From CAZTAR01 sp043813895 (GTDB lineage: Bacteria > Planctomycetota > Phycisphaerae > UBA1845 > UTPLA1), in assembly GCA_043813895.1 (NCBI GenBank), contig JBDRKQ010000048.1:1-64000 (forward strand): a stretch of DNA of 64,000 nucleotides. Direction: 5' to 3'. This document shows, piece after piece, positions 1 through 8,668 of this stretch; position 1 is the first letter of the stretch; every line of letters begins with the position of its first letter. The position numbers were made by a program, and so were the translations under genes. The notes beneath the pieces were generated by a model. That model saw only the letters and a list, made by a program, of their open reading frames with translations. It was not told where the DNA came from and did not search any database.

Positions 1-1356
1 TAGCGAGAAGACGCGGACATACAAACTGCGCCCGTCCGTCGGTAGACCGGTTACGGTCTTGGACAGATTCAACCCCTGTGACTGATTGAGCATGTTATAG
101 GTGTTCGGCTGGCTTCCGATCCACATCCAGTACTCGGTTACGCCACTGCCCGCGTCCCACTCGAACGTGAAGGTCGCACCGGTGAGGCTGTCGCCGTTGT
201 TTGCCGGCGTGGTCATCTCCGCCTTGTCCGTCGGCACGGAGCTACCGTAGATCGTGGCCATGTTCTGGGCGTCGCCGAGGCTGAGGTGCGTCCGCTGTCC
301 GAACGACGTCCCGGCGTAGGCCGGCTGGCAACTGATGGTCGGCTGGCCGTTGCTGCTGAAAGAGTACGCGCTGTAGTGCATGACGGAGTCGAAGTCGTAC
401 GAGCCCACGTCCGCGTCATTCCACGCGTTCTGGAGGTCGAAGTTGTTTTCCTTGCCCGCCTGGATGTTGCCCCAGTTGATCTGGACGAAGCTATCACGGT
501 CGGAGCGGCTGTGCTCATGCCAGTAACCCAGCGCGTGCGCGAGTTCATGGGCCATGATGAACTCGTAGTTCCAGTTGTAGATGCACAGGTCCTGCCGACC
601 GCCGATCATGCCCACGTAGGACCAGTTTCCGCTCCCGCTGAAGATGTGCACGTAGTTGGCCTGGCTCGTGCGTGCGACAAACTGGATATCTGCGATGGCT
701 TCCCAGTCGTCCATCGCCTGCCGCATCGCGGCCTGGTATCCCGCGGAGACGTTCGCATCGAAGGTGTATGGCACGACGCCGCCCGGCCACAGCCGGTTGG
801 TCACGTAAACCGAAGCCGACGCGGCCACCTTCATTTCTTCGTAGGTGGTCGTTGGGAGAACCATGTCGCCTTCGACAACCATGAAGCCGGCCGGGATCAG
901 TCCCAGATCAGGCTCGGCCTCGGAAATCGGCCTGACGTCCGCGGCAGCTTGGAGGCGGCTAATCACCTCCGGCGAAGGGAGGATGCCGGGGCTCAGTCCC
1001 TTCTGGCTCGGATCGACCGAACCCACAGGCCACTTGGTGACGGTCAGCTCACCGTTGGCATCGAGCGTGGCATAGTAGTACGCACCGGACTCTCGAAGAA
1101 CGGTGTAGCCGGCGGCGTCTTCATACCAGGAGAAACGAACGTCGCCCCGGTAGTAGAGTTGGATCTCCTTGCCGTTGGGCTGGTAGGTCTTGAACAGCGC
1201 CGCTTCGGATGCGGTCGGCGGCATCAGTTCCGATGGCACCGCGTCACAGCCAACGGATGCAATGGACAGCAAACACGCCAGAAGCGCCAACAGTCCCGTC
1301 GCACCGGAGCGCAACGCCACGGCGAGACCTCTTCTATGCTCTCTCCATCCCTCCAT
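1..1356 (-). CDS. Astacin-like (M12A) zinc metalloprotease lipoprotein, C-terminus cut by window edge
   Basis: A 452-codon open frame starts at an ATG at 1356 and runs off the left edge without a stop. The N-terminus has a basic stretch, a hydrophobic core and a lipobox ending ASVGC near residue 37, so the protein is probably a lipoprotein. The astacin signature HELAHALGYWH is at residues 270-280 (zinc ligands His270, His274, His280, base Glu271) and is followed by EHSRSDRD. A Met-turn SVMHY with the astacin Tyr lies further on. Residues of about 40-150 look like a propeptide. After the catalytic domain a beta-rich segment begins (NGDSLTGATFTFEW), probably an Ig/FN3-like adhesion domain continuing outside the window. 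The substrate is unknown. It is divergent from the glycosyltransferase at 1653. Confidence 0.88.
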   Translation of the reverse strand, partial: MEGWREHRRGLAVALRSGATGLLALLACLLSIASVGCDAVPSELMPPTASEAALFKTYQPNGKEIQLYYRGDVRFSWYEDAAGYTVLRESGAYYYATLDANGELTVTKWPVGSVDPSQKGLSPGILPSPEVISRLQAAADVRPISEAEPDLGLIPAGFMVVEGDMVLPTTTYEEMKVAASASVYVTNRLWPGGVVPYTFDANVSAGYQAAMRQAMDDWEAIADIQFVARTSQANYVHIFSGSGNWSYVGMIGGRQDLCIYNWNYEFIMAHELAHALGYWHEHSRSDRDSFVQINWGNIQAGKENNFDLQNAWNDADVGSYDFDSVMHYSAYSFSSNGQPTISCQPAYAGTSFGQRTHLSLGDAQNMATIYGSSVPTDKAEMTTPANNGDSLTGATFTFEWDAGSGVTEYWMWIGSQPNTYNMLNQSQGLNLSKTVTGLPTDGRSLYVRVFSL

Positions 1357-1652
1357 GAAGCCCCCACGCCAGACAGACTGCCTTTGATCCGACCCACACC
1401 CCAAACGCGTGTCATCCTCACAGACGGTCCAGTCTCAATTTACGATTTGGACTGCCCGCGCGTGAGGGGGGCGGCCTGGTTCCCGGACTGAGGCAGGACA
1501 GCAGACAGCGTCTCGCCTCTCGCGCGTACGAACCCCGGCCGCAGACGTGGCGCCACGACCAAAAACCCAATCGCCCTTCCGTCGGAACTCGTGTATAAGA
1601 CCTTCCGCCGGCACGGCAACGGCATGAACACATCTCAGTGATAGGACCTGGC

Positions 1653-2822
1653 ATGAGATTCGGCATCCAAATCCTCTCCCTAAAACCCGATTCGGTGGGA
1701 GGACAGGATGTCTTCATCCGCAGGCTGCTCACCCACCTCGTGCCACAGCTCGAAGGCGACCGGCTGGTCCTCTTCATCCGACCGGAGGTCGCGGCCGAAT
1801 CGCCTTTCAAAGACCTTGCCGCAAACGGGTTCGTCGAACTTGTCATCGAGACCCCCGAGCTTCATTACGGCCGGGACTTCGCCCGATGGAATCTCAACCT
1901 ACTGGGCCGTGCAAGACTCGATTGCATCTATTTTCCGCTCTTCTTCTTCTACCCGCGCCCTCTCCCGATTCCCGTGGTCATTCATGTCCCCGACCTTCAG
2001 CACGGGTACTTCCCCGAGTACTTTTCGCCTGACCAACTTGCCTGGCGACGCGAGCGGATTCCGGCTTCCGTGGAGCTGGCAAACGCCGTCATCACCTACA
2101 CGCACTTTTCCGCCCGATGCCTGATCGACAAGCTCGGCGCCGACAGCCGCAAGCTGCACGTCATCAGCGCCGGCGGATTCCCCGAAGAGCAGACTAAGCG
2201 TGAAGTCCCCGAGCCCCCGTCGGTTGTGCGTCCCATCGGCTCGCACCCCTTCATCTACTACCCGGCAGCCGATTGGCCGCACAAGAACCACGAAACACTG
2301 CTCCGCGCCGTCGCGATGCTGGCGCAACGTGGCCGGCCCGAGCGCCTCGTGCTGACCGGAATGCTCTCACAACGGGGCGACGTGTTGCGCGCATTGATCG
2401 GGAAACTCGGGCTGTCCGATCGCGTGCACTTGCTGGGTTGCGTGCCACAAGAGACCGTGATCCATCTGTACCGCACAGCGAGTCTGATGGCGTTTCCCAG
2501 CCGCTTCGAAGGCTTCGGCCTGCCGCTGGTTGAGGCGATGCAGTTGGGGTGTCCGATCGTGGCGTCGAAAGCGGAGGCCGTGATGGAGACCGCCGGCAGT
2601 GCCGCGGTCTTCTGCGATGACAACGCCGAAACCTGGGCACGAGAACTCGGCCGGCTCCTGTCCGATCCCGCGATGCTCGCCGACCTGCGCACGCGCGGCC
2701 TAGAGCGCGCGGCGGACTTCGACTGTCACCACTGCGCAGCACGTCACCTCGCGCTATTCCGCGACCTCGCATCGCCGCGTCACACCGCGAAGCCCGCGTC
2801 GACCAGCGTGCGTTCCTTCTGA
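1653..2822 (+). CDS. Glycosyltransferase family 4 (GT-B fold)
   Basis: Transfers a sugar from a nucleotide-sugar donor, probably in cell-surface polysaccharide synthesis. The 389-residue protein has the two-domain GT-B layout. The C-terminal half shows YYPAADWPHKNHETLL, a donor-site LTG segment, and the RFEGFGLPLVEAM E-x7-E motif that binds the nucleotide sugar in GT4 enzymes. No signal peptide or membrane segment is apparent, so it is likely cytoplasmic. The ATG at 1653 is chosen because AGGA sits 6 nt upstream; a GTG at 1638 would add five residues. Its 3' end overlaps the convergent gmd gene by 43 bp. The neighbouring GDP-sugar gene suggests a GDP-linked donor, but specificity cannot be read from sequence. 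Confidence 0.9.
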   Translation: MRFGIQILSLKPDSVGGQDVFIRRLLTHLVPQLEGDRLVLFIRPEVAAESPFKDLAANGFVELVIETPELHYGRDFARWNLNLLGRARLDCIYFPLFFFYPRPLPIPVVIHVPDLQHGYFPEYFSPDQLAWRRERIPASVELANAVITYTHFSARCLIDKLGADSRKLHVISAGGFPEEQTKREVPEPPSVVRPIGSHPFIYYPAADWPHKNHETLLRAVAMLAQRGRPERLVLTGMLSQRGDVLRALIGKLGLSDRVHLLGCVPQETVIHLYRTASLMAFPSRFEGFGLPLVEAMQLGCPIVASKAEAVMETAGSAAVFCDDNAETWARELGRLLSDPAMLADLRTRGLERAADFDCHHCAARHLALFRDLASPRHTAKPASTSVRSF

Positions 2823-3811
2823 GCCGCCTCCATGTCCGCTTCGACCATCATGCGGACCAACTCCTCGAAGGCGACCTCGGGTTCCCAGCCCAGGACCCGC
2901 CTGGCTTTGGACGCATCCCCCCGCAGCATGGTCGGCTCGGTCGGACGCATGTAGCTCCGATCCACGCGGACGTAATCACGCCAATCGAGATTAAGGAGTC
3001 CGAACGCCGCGTCGAGAAACGCCCGAATCGTCTGCGTCTTGCCCGTCGCAATCACGTAATCGTCCGGCTCGGTCTGCCGCAGCATCAGCCACATCGCCCG
3101 CACGTAGTCCCCCGCGAAACCCCAGTCGCGTTCCGCGTCCAGATTACCGAGCCGCAGCTCATCTTGCAGGCCCAGCTTGATCCGCGTCGCCGCGCGCGTG
3201 ATTTTCCGCGTCACGTACTCTTCGCCTCGACGAGGCGACTCGTGATTGAAGAGGATCCCGTTACAAGCGTATAGCCCATAGCCCTCACGATACGTCACGG
3301 TCTGCCAATACGCGTGCGCTTTTGCGCAAGCATAAGGATTCCTCGGACGAAACGGGGTGTGCTCCGTCTGGGGTTCTTCCTCGGCCTTGCCAAAGATCTC
3401 GCTGCTGGATGCCTGATAGAAGCGGACATCCCGCAGCGTTGCATCACGGTAGTCGCGCAGCGCCTCCAGGAGGTTTAGCGTGCCCATAGCAACGACCTGG
3501 GCTGTATAGATGGGGTCGTGGAAGCTCGCGTGAACGTGCGACTGGGCCGCAAGGTTGTACACCTCGGTCGGCTGAACGTCGCTGATAATCCTCCGAAGGC
3601 CGATCGGATCGAGCAAGTCCCCGACGTGCAGGTGGACGCCGGACCCTCTCGCCTGCCGTCCGGTTTCCACGAACTCCCCCCCCAAGGGCTTAAACGCGCT
3701 CGACCGCCGGTGCGTCCCGTGAACGCGATACCCCTTGGAGAGCAGGAGTTCGGCGAGGTAAGCGCCGTCCTGCCCGGTGATCCCGGTGATAAGGGCCGCA
3801 TGATCATCCAT
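2780..3811 (-). CDS. gmd: GDP-mannose 4,6-dehydratase
   Basis: Converts GDP-D-mannose to GDP-4-keto-6-deoxy-D-mannose, the precursor of GDP-fucose, GDP-rhamnose and related sugars. The extended-SDR fold is clear: NAD(P)-binding ITGITGQDGAYLAELL at the N-terminus, an SSSEIFG catalytic segment, the YACAK Tyr-x3-Lys motif, and the GMD-typical NHESPRRGEEYVTRKI and RPTEPTMLRGDASKARRVLGW segments. The start at 3811 (MDDHAAL) puts the Rossmann motif at residue 7 as is usual; an ATG at 3856 would add 15 untypical residues. The length of about 343 residues is normal. It converges on and overlaps the GT4 gene, and its substrate could come from the phosphomannose isomerase at 52923. Confidence 0.95.
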   Translation of the reverse strand: MDDHAALITGITGQDGAYLAELLLSKGYRVHGTHRRSSAFKPLGGEFVETGRQARGSGVHLHVGDLLDPIGLRRIISDVQPTEVYNLAAQSHVHASFHDPIYTAQVVAMGTLNLLEALRDYRDATLRDVRFYQASSSEIFGKAEEEPQTEHTPFRPRNPYACAKAHAYWQTVTYREGYGLYACNGILFNHESPRRGEEYVTRKITRAATRIKLGLQDELRLGNLDAERDWGFAGDYVRAMWLMLRQTEPDDYVIATGKTQTIRAFLDAAFGLLNLDWRDYVRVDRSYMRPTEPTMLRGDASKARRVLGWEPEVAFEELVRMMVEADMEAAQKERTLVDAGFAV

Positions 3812-4087
3812 GTCGTTTCGCCCTTGACGAACGTCAGTTTTCACAGCGCACGACAACCCCCTGTGCCTCGCCGCGCCGCGACCCGGCGCCGCGGAATCGG
3901 TCGAGGGGCGAACTTCCCCGTCCGCCAGGCCACAGACATCCTATCGGCGTCCATCGCCGGAGACCAGTCCGCGGCAGGTCGCCACAGTGTGGACCCACCC
4001 GCGCAACCCCGTGGCGGCATCGCGCCGGTTTGACGCCCCCACTTCACCGGAGCTACCCTGACAAGACCGGAATCGTGGAGAACTGAC

Positions 4088-4618
4088 ATGAACGTACTCG
4101 ATGCCATCAAGACCCGACGGAGCATCCGCGCATACGCGTCCCGTCCGATTCCCCCTGACGTCTTCGATCGCATGAGACAAGCCCTGAGGTTTGCGCCATC
4201 AGCGTGCAACCTCCAACCGTGGCGGTTCATCCTCGTCACGGACGAACAGCTCCGCAGGCAGATCGCCAAGCTCTCTCACGACCAACTCTGGATCGCCGAC
4301 GCCCCGGTCGCAGTCGTCGCCTGCGGTTTCCCGGACCAGGCGTACAAGACCATGGGCGGCTACGGCAACAGCGTCGAGATCGACGTCGCGATCGCGCTCG
4401 ATCACCTCACCCTTGCCGCGGTCGCCGAGGGACTGGGTACATGCTGGATCGGCGCATTCGACGAGAAACGAATCAAAGCCCTGCTCCACGTTCCCCCGCC
4501 GGTCAAGATCGTTGCCATGACGCCGCTGGGGTATCCGACATCCGCCAACCTGAACGTGCCCATCGATGAGAACCAGCGTAAGGCCGAACCGGATGTCTTC
4601 AGCACGAATCTTTTCTGA
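4088..4618 (+). CDS. Nitroreductase family FMN-dependent oxidoreductase
   Basis: A 176-residue single-domain nitroreductase. The N-terminal IKTRRSIRAYASRPIP segment is the usual FMN phosphate-binding RRS/R motif, followed by APSACNLQPWRFILV (the SxxNxQPW flavin-binding segment) and by GLGTCWIGAFDE and MTPLGYP near the C-terminus. Such enzymes reduce nitroaromatics, quinones or other electrophiles with NAD(P)H; the physiological substrate is not deducible. It is cytoplasmic and appears monocistronic, divergent from gmd across a 276-bp gap and followed by a repeat element. Confidence 0.9.
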   Translation: MNVLDAIKTRRSIRAYASRPIPPDVFDRMRQALRFAPSACNLQPWRFILVTDEQLRRQIAKLSHDQLWIADAPVAVVACGFPDQAYKTMGGYGNSVEIDVAIALDHLTLAAVAEGLGTCWIGAFDEKRIKALLHVPPPVKIVAMTPLGYPTSANLNVPIDENQRKAEPDVFSTNLF

Positions 4619-4639
4619 GTGGGGCAGGTCGGGAGGAAA

Positions 4640-4752
4640 CGTAGCGTCCGACCCCCGTGTCGGACGTCATTCCGAGCCCCGAGCGCAAGCGAGTGGGTCC
4701 GAAGACCTTCGGTCAATCCACGCGGACCACGCGTTGGCGTTCGGGCTCGGGT
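4640..4752. repeat. Intergenic inverted-repeat element, family R1 plus an R6-like hairpin
   Basis: A hairpin GTCCGACCCCCGTGTCGGAC-like stem lies at about 4646-4665, related to the GTAGCG-starting R6 elements. From 4672 a copy of the R1 arm begins (CCGAGCCCCGAGCGCAAGCG), and a diverged reverse-complement arm ends near 4752. The same arm recurs at 17350-17468 and 51085-51285. No coding sequence is credible here. Confidence 0.7.
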
Positions 4753-4878
4753 CAGTCTTCAACGGCCGACAGGGGCGTCCGCCGCTACGGAGAGTGGGCG
4801 TCACGTGTGGTGTCCGACCCTTGTGCCGGGCGTACCGATCCGTAGTAGGCGGCCTTATCGGATTGATCAGCCGTCGAG

Positions 4879-6666
4879 GTGCATGACCGCGTCGTGACGC
4901 GCGTATCTCACCTCGGACTTGGAGCGGGCCGATTGAACACGAAGAAGGCCGTCGCAAGTCTATGTCTTGTCTGGCTTTGCGGCGAAGTTCGCATTGGAGT
5001 CACCCCCTTGGGCTTTGAAGACGACACCGTCAGCGATGCACCATTCGTCGCCTTGCTGGTGGATGATGACGAAAGTATGCGCCGATTGTGTCGCGCCCTG
5101 CTCGAACGCGAAGGATGGAACGTGCTCGAGGCCGGTGACGGCATCGAGGGATTACGCACCGCACTAAGTGAATCACCCGACGTCATCGTGATGGACGTGG
5201 TGATGCCCACGATGGACGGGTTGGAAACGACACGGAGTCTTCGCGCCGATCCGCTGACACAGAATATTCCTGTGATCATCGTGAGTGCCGAATGTGATGC
5301 CGAGAGCGTCGCTGCCGGTATCGAGGCGGGAGCGGACGAATACCTGAGCAAGTCGGCTTTTCCGGCGGAGCTTGCCGCCCGGTCTCGATCGATGGCGAGA
5401 TTGAGCCGCGTCTCGTCGCAGTTGCGGCGAAGCAACGAAGTGCTAGGCCATCAGACGTACGCCCTGACGCTTCTGCTCGACTTCACCGCCGCATTGGCCA
5501 GGACCGAGGACCTGGACAAGATCATGGATCACACGATCGGTGCCGCGGCGACGCTCACCGCCGCGCGGCGGGTTTCCATCATGCTGCCCGAGCCTGGTCG
5601 TCGCGTACTGCGGGTCCGGCGTTCCGTGGGGATGGATGCGGCGGCGGCCGCACGCATTGTGGTTCCGGTCGGCGGCGCCATCAGTGGTGAAGTCTTCGCG
5701 GCGAACCGCCAAATCGTCCTGAACACGCGCGAAGAGGTCTGCTCGTATCGTGAGATGAGATACGATTGGGAGTTCTTCGAATCCGCGCCACTCGTATCAA
5801 CCCCGATGTGCGCGAGCGAGAACGTCGTGGGCGTTCTCAACGTGGCCGATCGCATCGAAAACCAGCCACTGGTCGACCACGAGCTCGAGTACCTTCGCCT
5901 GATCAGTCATCACGCCGCCTCCGCAATTCAGTTGATACTGACGCGAGAAGCACGGGATGCGGCGAGGGATTCGATCGTTGTTGCGTTGGCAAAGCTGGCC
6001 GAACATCGAGACGACGACACGGGAAAACACCTTGAGCGTATGACGCTCTTTTGTCTCGAACTGGCGAGGGAACTCCGGGATGATCCCGAGTACGCCAGAC
6101 AAATCGACGCGGAGTTCCTGCGCAACCTGAAACGCGCGGCGCCGCTCCACGACATCGGCAAGGTCGCCATCCCGGACGCGATCTTGCTCAAGCCCGGCAA
6201 ACTGACAGATGACGAAATGAAGATCATGCGGACGCACGTCACAGTGGGCGCCGAGACGCTGCGATCCGTCCTCACGAGATGTCAGGACTCCGCCTTTTTG
6301 AAGATGGCGGAGGATATCGCCTACGGCCACCACGAGTGGTATGACGGCGGCGGGTATCCACAGGGCCTTAAAGGCAAGGAAATCCCGCTGGTCGCGAGGA
6401 TCGCGGCGCTGGCGGACGTATACGACGCGCTCACAACGAAGCGCGTGTACAAGGACGCGATCCCGCACGCTCAAGCCGTTTCGATCATCGCGGGATTGGC
6501 CGGACGGCAGTTCGACCCGAAGATCCTGCAAGCGTTCCTGCGCCGCGAATCGCAGTTCGAGAAACTGGCGGCGGACTTGGCCGACGCGTCTCCCAAACGT
6601 CCGCCGGCTGGGAGTTATGCCGCGGCATCTCCGTCCGCGACAGACTTGATCGCGCCAAGGGCGTGA
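4879..6666 (+). CDS. Response regulator: receiver-GAF-HD-GYP phosphodiesterase
   Basis: Probably degrades cyclic di-GMP in response to a partner histidine kinase. Domain order: a receiver at residues of about 55-170 (LLVDDDESM acidic pocket, VMDVVMP phosphoacceptor Asp), a GAF domain at about 195-350, and an HD-GYP domain at about 360-560 with LHDIGKVAIPD, HHEWYDGGGYP and ADVYDALTT motifs, all typical of active enzymes. The receiver's usual Lys-Pro is Lys-Ser (LSKSAFP). The open frame begins at a GTG at 4879; in-frame TTG codons at 4933 (GGAG 8 nt upstream) and 5008 (GGAG upstream) are credible starts, since the first 45 or so residues lie outside any domain. It is followed convergently by the asparaginase gene. 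Confidence 0.92.
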   Translation: MHDRVVTRVSHLGLGAGRLNTKKAVASLCLVWLCGEVRIGVTPLGFEDDTVSDAPFVALLVDDDESMRRLCRALLEREGWNVLEAGDGIEGLRTALSESPDVIVMDVVMPTMDGLETTRSLRADPLTQNIPVIIVSAECDAESVAAGIEAGADEYLSKSAFPAELAARSRSMARLSRVSSQLRRSNEVLGHQTYALTLLLDFTAALARTEDLDKIMDHTIGAAATLTAARRVSIMLPEPGRRVLRVRRSVGMDAAAAARIVVPVGGAISGEVFAANRQIVLNTREEVCSYREMRYDWEFFESAPLVSTPMCASENVVGVLNVADRIENQPLVDHELEYLRLISHHAASAIQLILTREARDAARDSIVVALAKLAEHRDDDTGKHLERMTLFCLELARELRDDPEYARQIDAEFLRNLKRAAPLHDIGKVAIPDAILLKPGKLTDDEMKIMRTHVTVGAETLRSVLTRCQDSAFLKMAEDIAYGHHEWYDGGGYPQGLKGKEIPLVARIAALADVYDALTTKRVYKDAIPHAQAVSIIAGLAGRQFDPKILQAFLRRESQFEKLAADLADASPKRPPAGSYAAASPSATDLIAPRA

Positions 6667-6699
6667 ATCAGCGCCAGGTTTGATGCGCTTCCCGCCGGG

Positions 6700-7839
6700 C
6701 TATACACCCGCCCGGTTCTTCTCCGATTGTGTGGTGGGAGGCGTCTTCTTGGGGCTCTTGAAGAGGAACGCGCACTCCTCGAAGCGTGCCTCAGCGCCGT
6801 CATGGACGGCAAACTTCGCACCGGACCACATCGAAGCGCTGCCGTAGCGCCCGTCTCTTGACACGGCGTAGAACGTCAGGCCGAACCGGGGGCGGCCCAG
6901 CTTGTCCTTCAGACGCGGCTCGGTGTGATCGGCGATCCGCTTGAGTATCTCCAGACAGGCCGTTTGTGGCTGCATCCCTGCCCGCATGAACTCGACGATC
7001 ATGAAGGATGAGCAATTCTGGAGGTTCGCCTCGCCCCGCCCCGTGGAGCCGGCGGCGCCGATCGCGTTGTCAACGTAAAGCCCCGCGCCGATGATCGGCG
7101 AATCCCCCACACGCCCGGGTATCTTGTAGGACAGACCACTGGTGGTTGTGACGCCGGCGATGTTGCGGCTCGCGTCAACCGCGCAGCAGTTAATCGTGCC
7201 CCAGGTGTGCTCGATCAGCGCGTGGCCACGTGCACTCGGCCGGACGTCGGGCTCTGCGGGTGCGAGCCAATCGTCATCCTGGGAGTGGGCTTCCTTCCAC
7301 TTCAGCCAAATCTCCCTGGCCTCGTCGGTGAGCAGGTTCTCCTCAGGAAATCCGTGGGCCTTCGCAAAACGCAACGCGCCCTCCCCGACCAGCAGCACAT
7401 GGTCCGTCCGCTGCATCACGAGCCTGGCGACCTTGGAGGGATTCCTGATGTTCCGGATTGCCGCGACGGCTCCGGCCTTGTGCGTGGGGCCGTGCATGCA
7501 ACACGCATCCAGCTCGACAACGCCATCTTCATTCGGCAGCCCGCCGAGACCAACGGAGTGGTCGTTTGGATCGTCTTCGACGATGTTGACGCCAGCAATG
7601 ACCGCGTCGAGCGGGTCGGCGTTGCCACGCATCATCGACATGGCCTTTTCGACCGGCGCCAAGCTGTTCGCGCTGGAGATCACGACGGGCGGCCCTGACG
7701 CGTCGGCCGGCTTGGAATGTTGCGGCAGCGGTTGCGCTGCATCGGCGGCCCTGCCGAGCGCGCCACCGGCAATCGCGGCGGCGGCGGAGGACTTGAGAAA
7801 CCTGCGTCTTGTCCACGTGGATTTCACGTCTTGTCGCAT
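6700..7839 (-). CDS. N4-(beta-N-acetylglucosaminyl)-L-asparaginase, Tat-exported
   Basis: An Ntn-hydrolase of the glycosylasparaginase family (379 residues), which cleaves the GlcNAc-Asn bond of glycopeptides and is made as a self-processing precursor. The N-terminus has a twin-arginine motif TRRRFLKSS (residues 10-18) and an alanine-rich core ending near ADAAQ, so it should be exported folded. The autocleavage site is GTI with candidate nucleophile Thr215, followed by the SGLSYKIPGRVGDSPIIGAG substrate loop and GSTGRGEANL near the end of the beta chain core. Family members usually begin the loop before Thr with HD or HG; here it is HTWGT. It converges with the HD-GYP gene (33-bp gap) and is divergent from the sigma-factor gene. 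Confidence 0.9.
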   Translation of the reverse strand: MRQDVKSTWTRRRFLKSSAAAAIAGGALGRAADAAQPLPQHSKPADASGPPVVISSANSLAPVEKAMSMMRGNADPLDAVIAGVNIVEDDPNDHSVGLGGLPNEDGVVELDACCMHGPTHKAGAVAAIRNIRNPSKVARLVMQRTDHVLLVGEGALRFAKAHGFPEENLLTDEAREIWLKWKEAHSQDDDWLAPAEPDVRPSARGHALIEHTWGTINCCAVDASRNIAGVTTTSGLSYKIPGRVGDSPIIGAGLYVDNAIGAAGSTGRGEANLQNCSSFMIVEFMRAGMQPQTACLEILKRIADHTEPRLKDKLGRPRFGLTFYAVSRDGRYGSASMWSGAKFAVHDGAEARFEECAFLFKSPKKTPPTTQSEKNRAGV

Positions 7840-8050
7840 GAAGCACCTCGTGAGGACGGCTGCGGGCCTGAAAAACCGGACCTCTTTCGGCGGCCCGCCT
7901 GATTGCCTCGATGGCGTTGTTCGTCTAAACTCCGTTGGCCTAGCGAGTTAACTCCAGCGGCTGCCGCCTGTCGGGGCGGTGCGTCCCACCCGAATTGTCG
8001 GCACCGCCACCGAAGACTCTAACCTGTGGGCCTCAAGGTTGTCTAGACAC

Positions 8051-8668
8051 ATGGATCAAGTTGCCGCGAGAAGCTCGACGGACGACGAGGCGGCCCGTCG
8101 CTTTGATGCCGACGCCGTCGCACGGACACTCAGCGGCGAGACGGGCGCGTTCGACCCGTTGATCGAGAAGTACCAGCGGCGGGCCGTCGCGGTTTCATAC
8201 CGCCTGTTGGGCAACATTGAGGATGCGATGGACGTTTGTCAGGATGCGTATGTCCGGGCGTTTCGGTCACTGTCATCCCTCGACGATCCCCAGCGGTTCG
8301 GTGCGTGGCTCATGCGAATCGTGAGCAACCTGTCGCTGAACTACCGCCGCGGCCGGCGCATCCATCTGTCCCTCAGCATGGACGCCGACACGGGAAGTCG
8401 GGAAGGCCGATCGGCCGATGGCAGGATCGGCGGTGGGCCGGTCAAGAGGGACCCGCTGCGGAGCGCCGAGACTGAACAGGCGATCTCGAAGGCCGTCGAG
8501 GCATTGCCCGAACAGCAGCGGCTTGCCTTGGTGCTTTTCGCGATCGAGCGGATTCCGCAACGAGAGGTGGCGGAGATACTCGAGTGCAGCGTCGAAATGG
8601 TCAAGTGGAACGTCTTTCAGGCAAGAAAGAAGCTCAAAGAGACGTTGGCGGAGTACCTTGAGGAATGA
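8051..8668 (+). CDS. RNA polymerase ECF-type sigma factor
   Basis: A 205-residue sigma-70 family protein with only regions 2 and 4. Region 2 spans about 35-100 (LIEKYQRRAVAVSYRLLGN, DVCQDAYVRAFRSL, FGAWLMRIVSNLSLNYRR) and region 4 about 140-195 (LPEQQRLALVLFAIERIPQREVAEILECS, a helix-turn-helix). The ATG at 8051 is preferred; a GTG at 7979 would add 24 residues. Its stop overlaps the next start in an ATGA, and the next two genes encode a membrane-anchored protein and an STN-domain protein, which resembles a sigma/anti-sigma/output cassette. The inducing signal is unknown. Confidence 0.92.
   Translation: MDQVAARSSTDDEAARRFDADAVARTLSGETGAFDPLIEKYQRRAVAVSYRLLGNIEDAMDVCQDAYVRAFRSLSSLDDPQRFGAWLMRIVSNLSLNYRRGRRIHLSLSMDADTGSREGRSADGRIGGGPVKRDPLRSAETEQAISKAVEALPEQQRLALVLFAIERIPQREVAEILECSVEMVKWNVFQARKKLKETLAEYLEE

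Noticed and set aside
286..1491. 401-residue plus-strand open frame at the left end
   Set aside because: The minus strand encodes an astacin protease with an intact zinc motif through the same bases.
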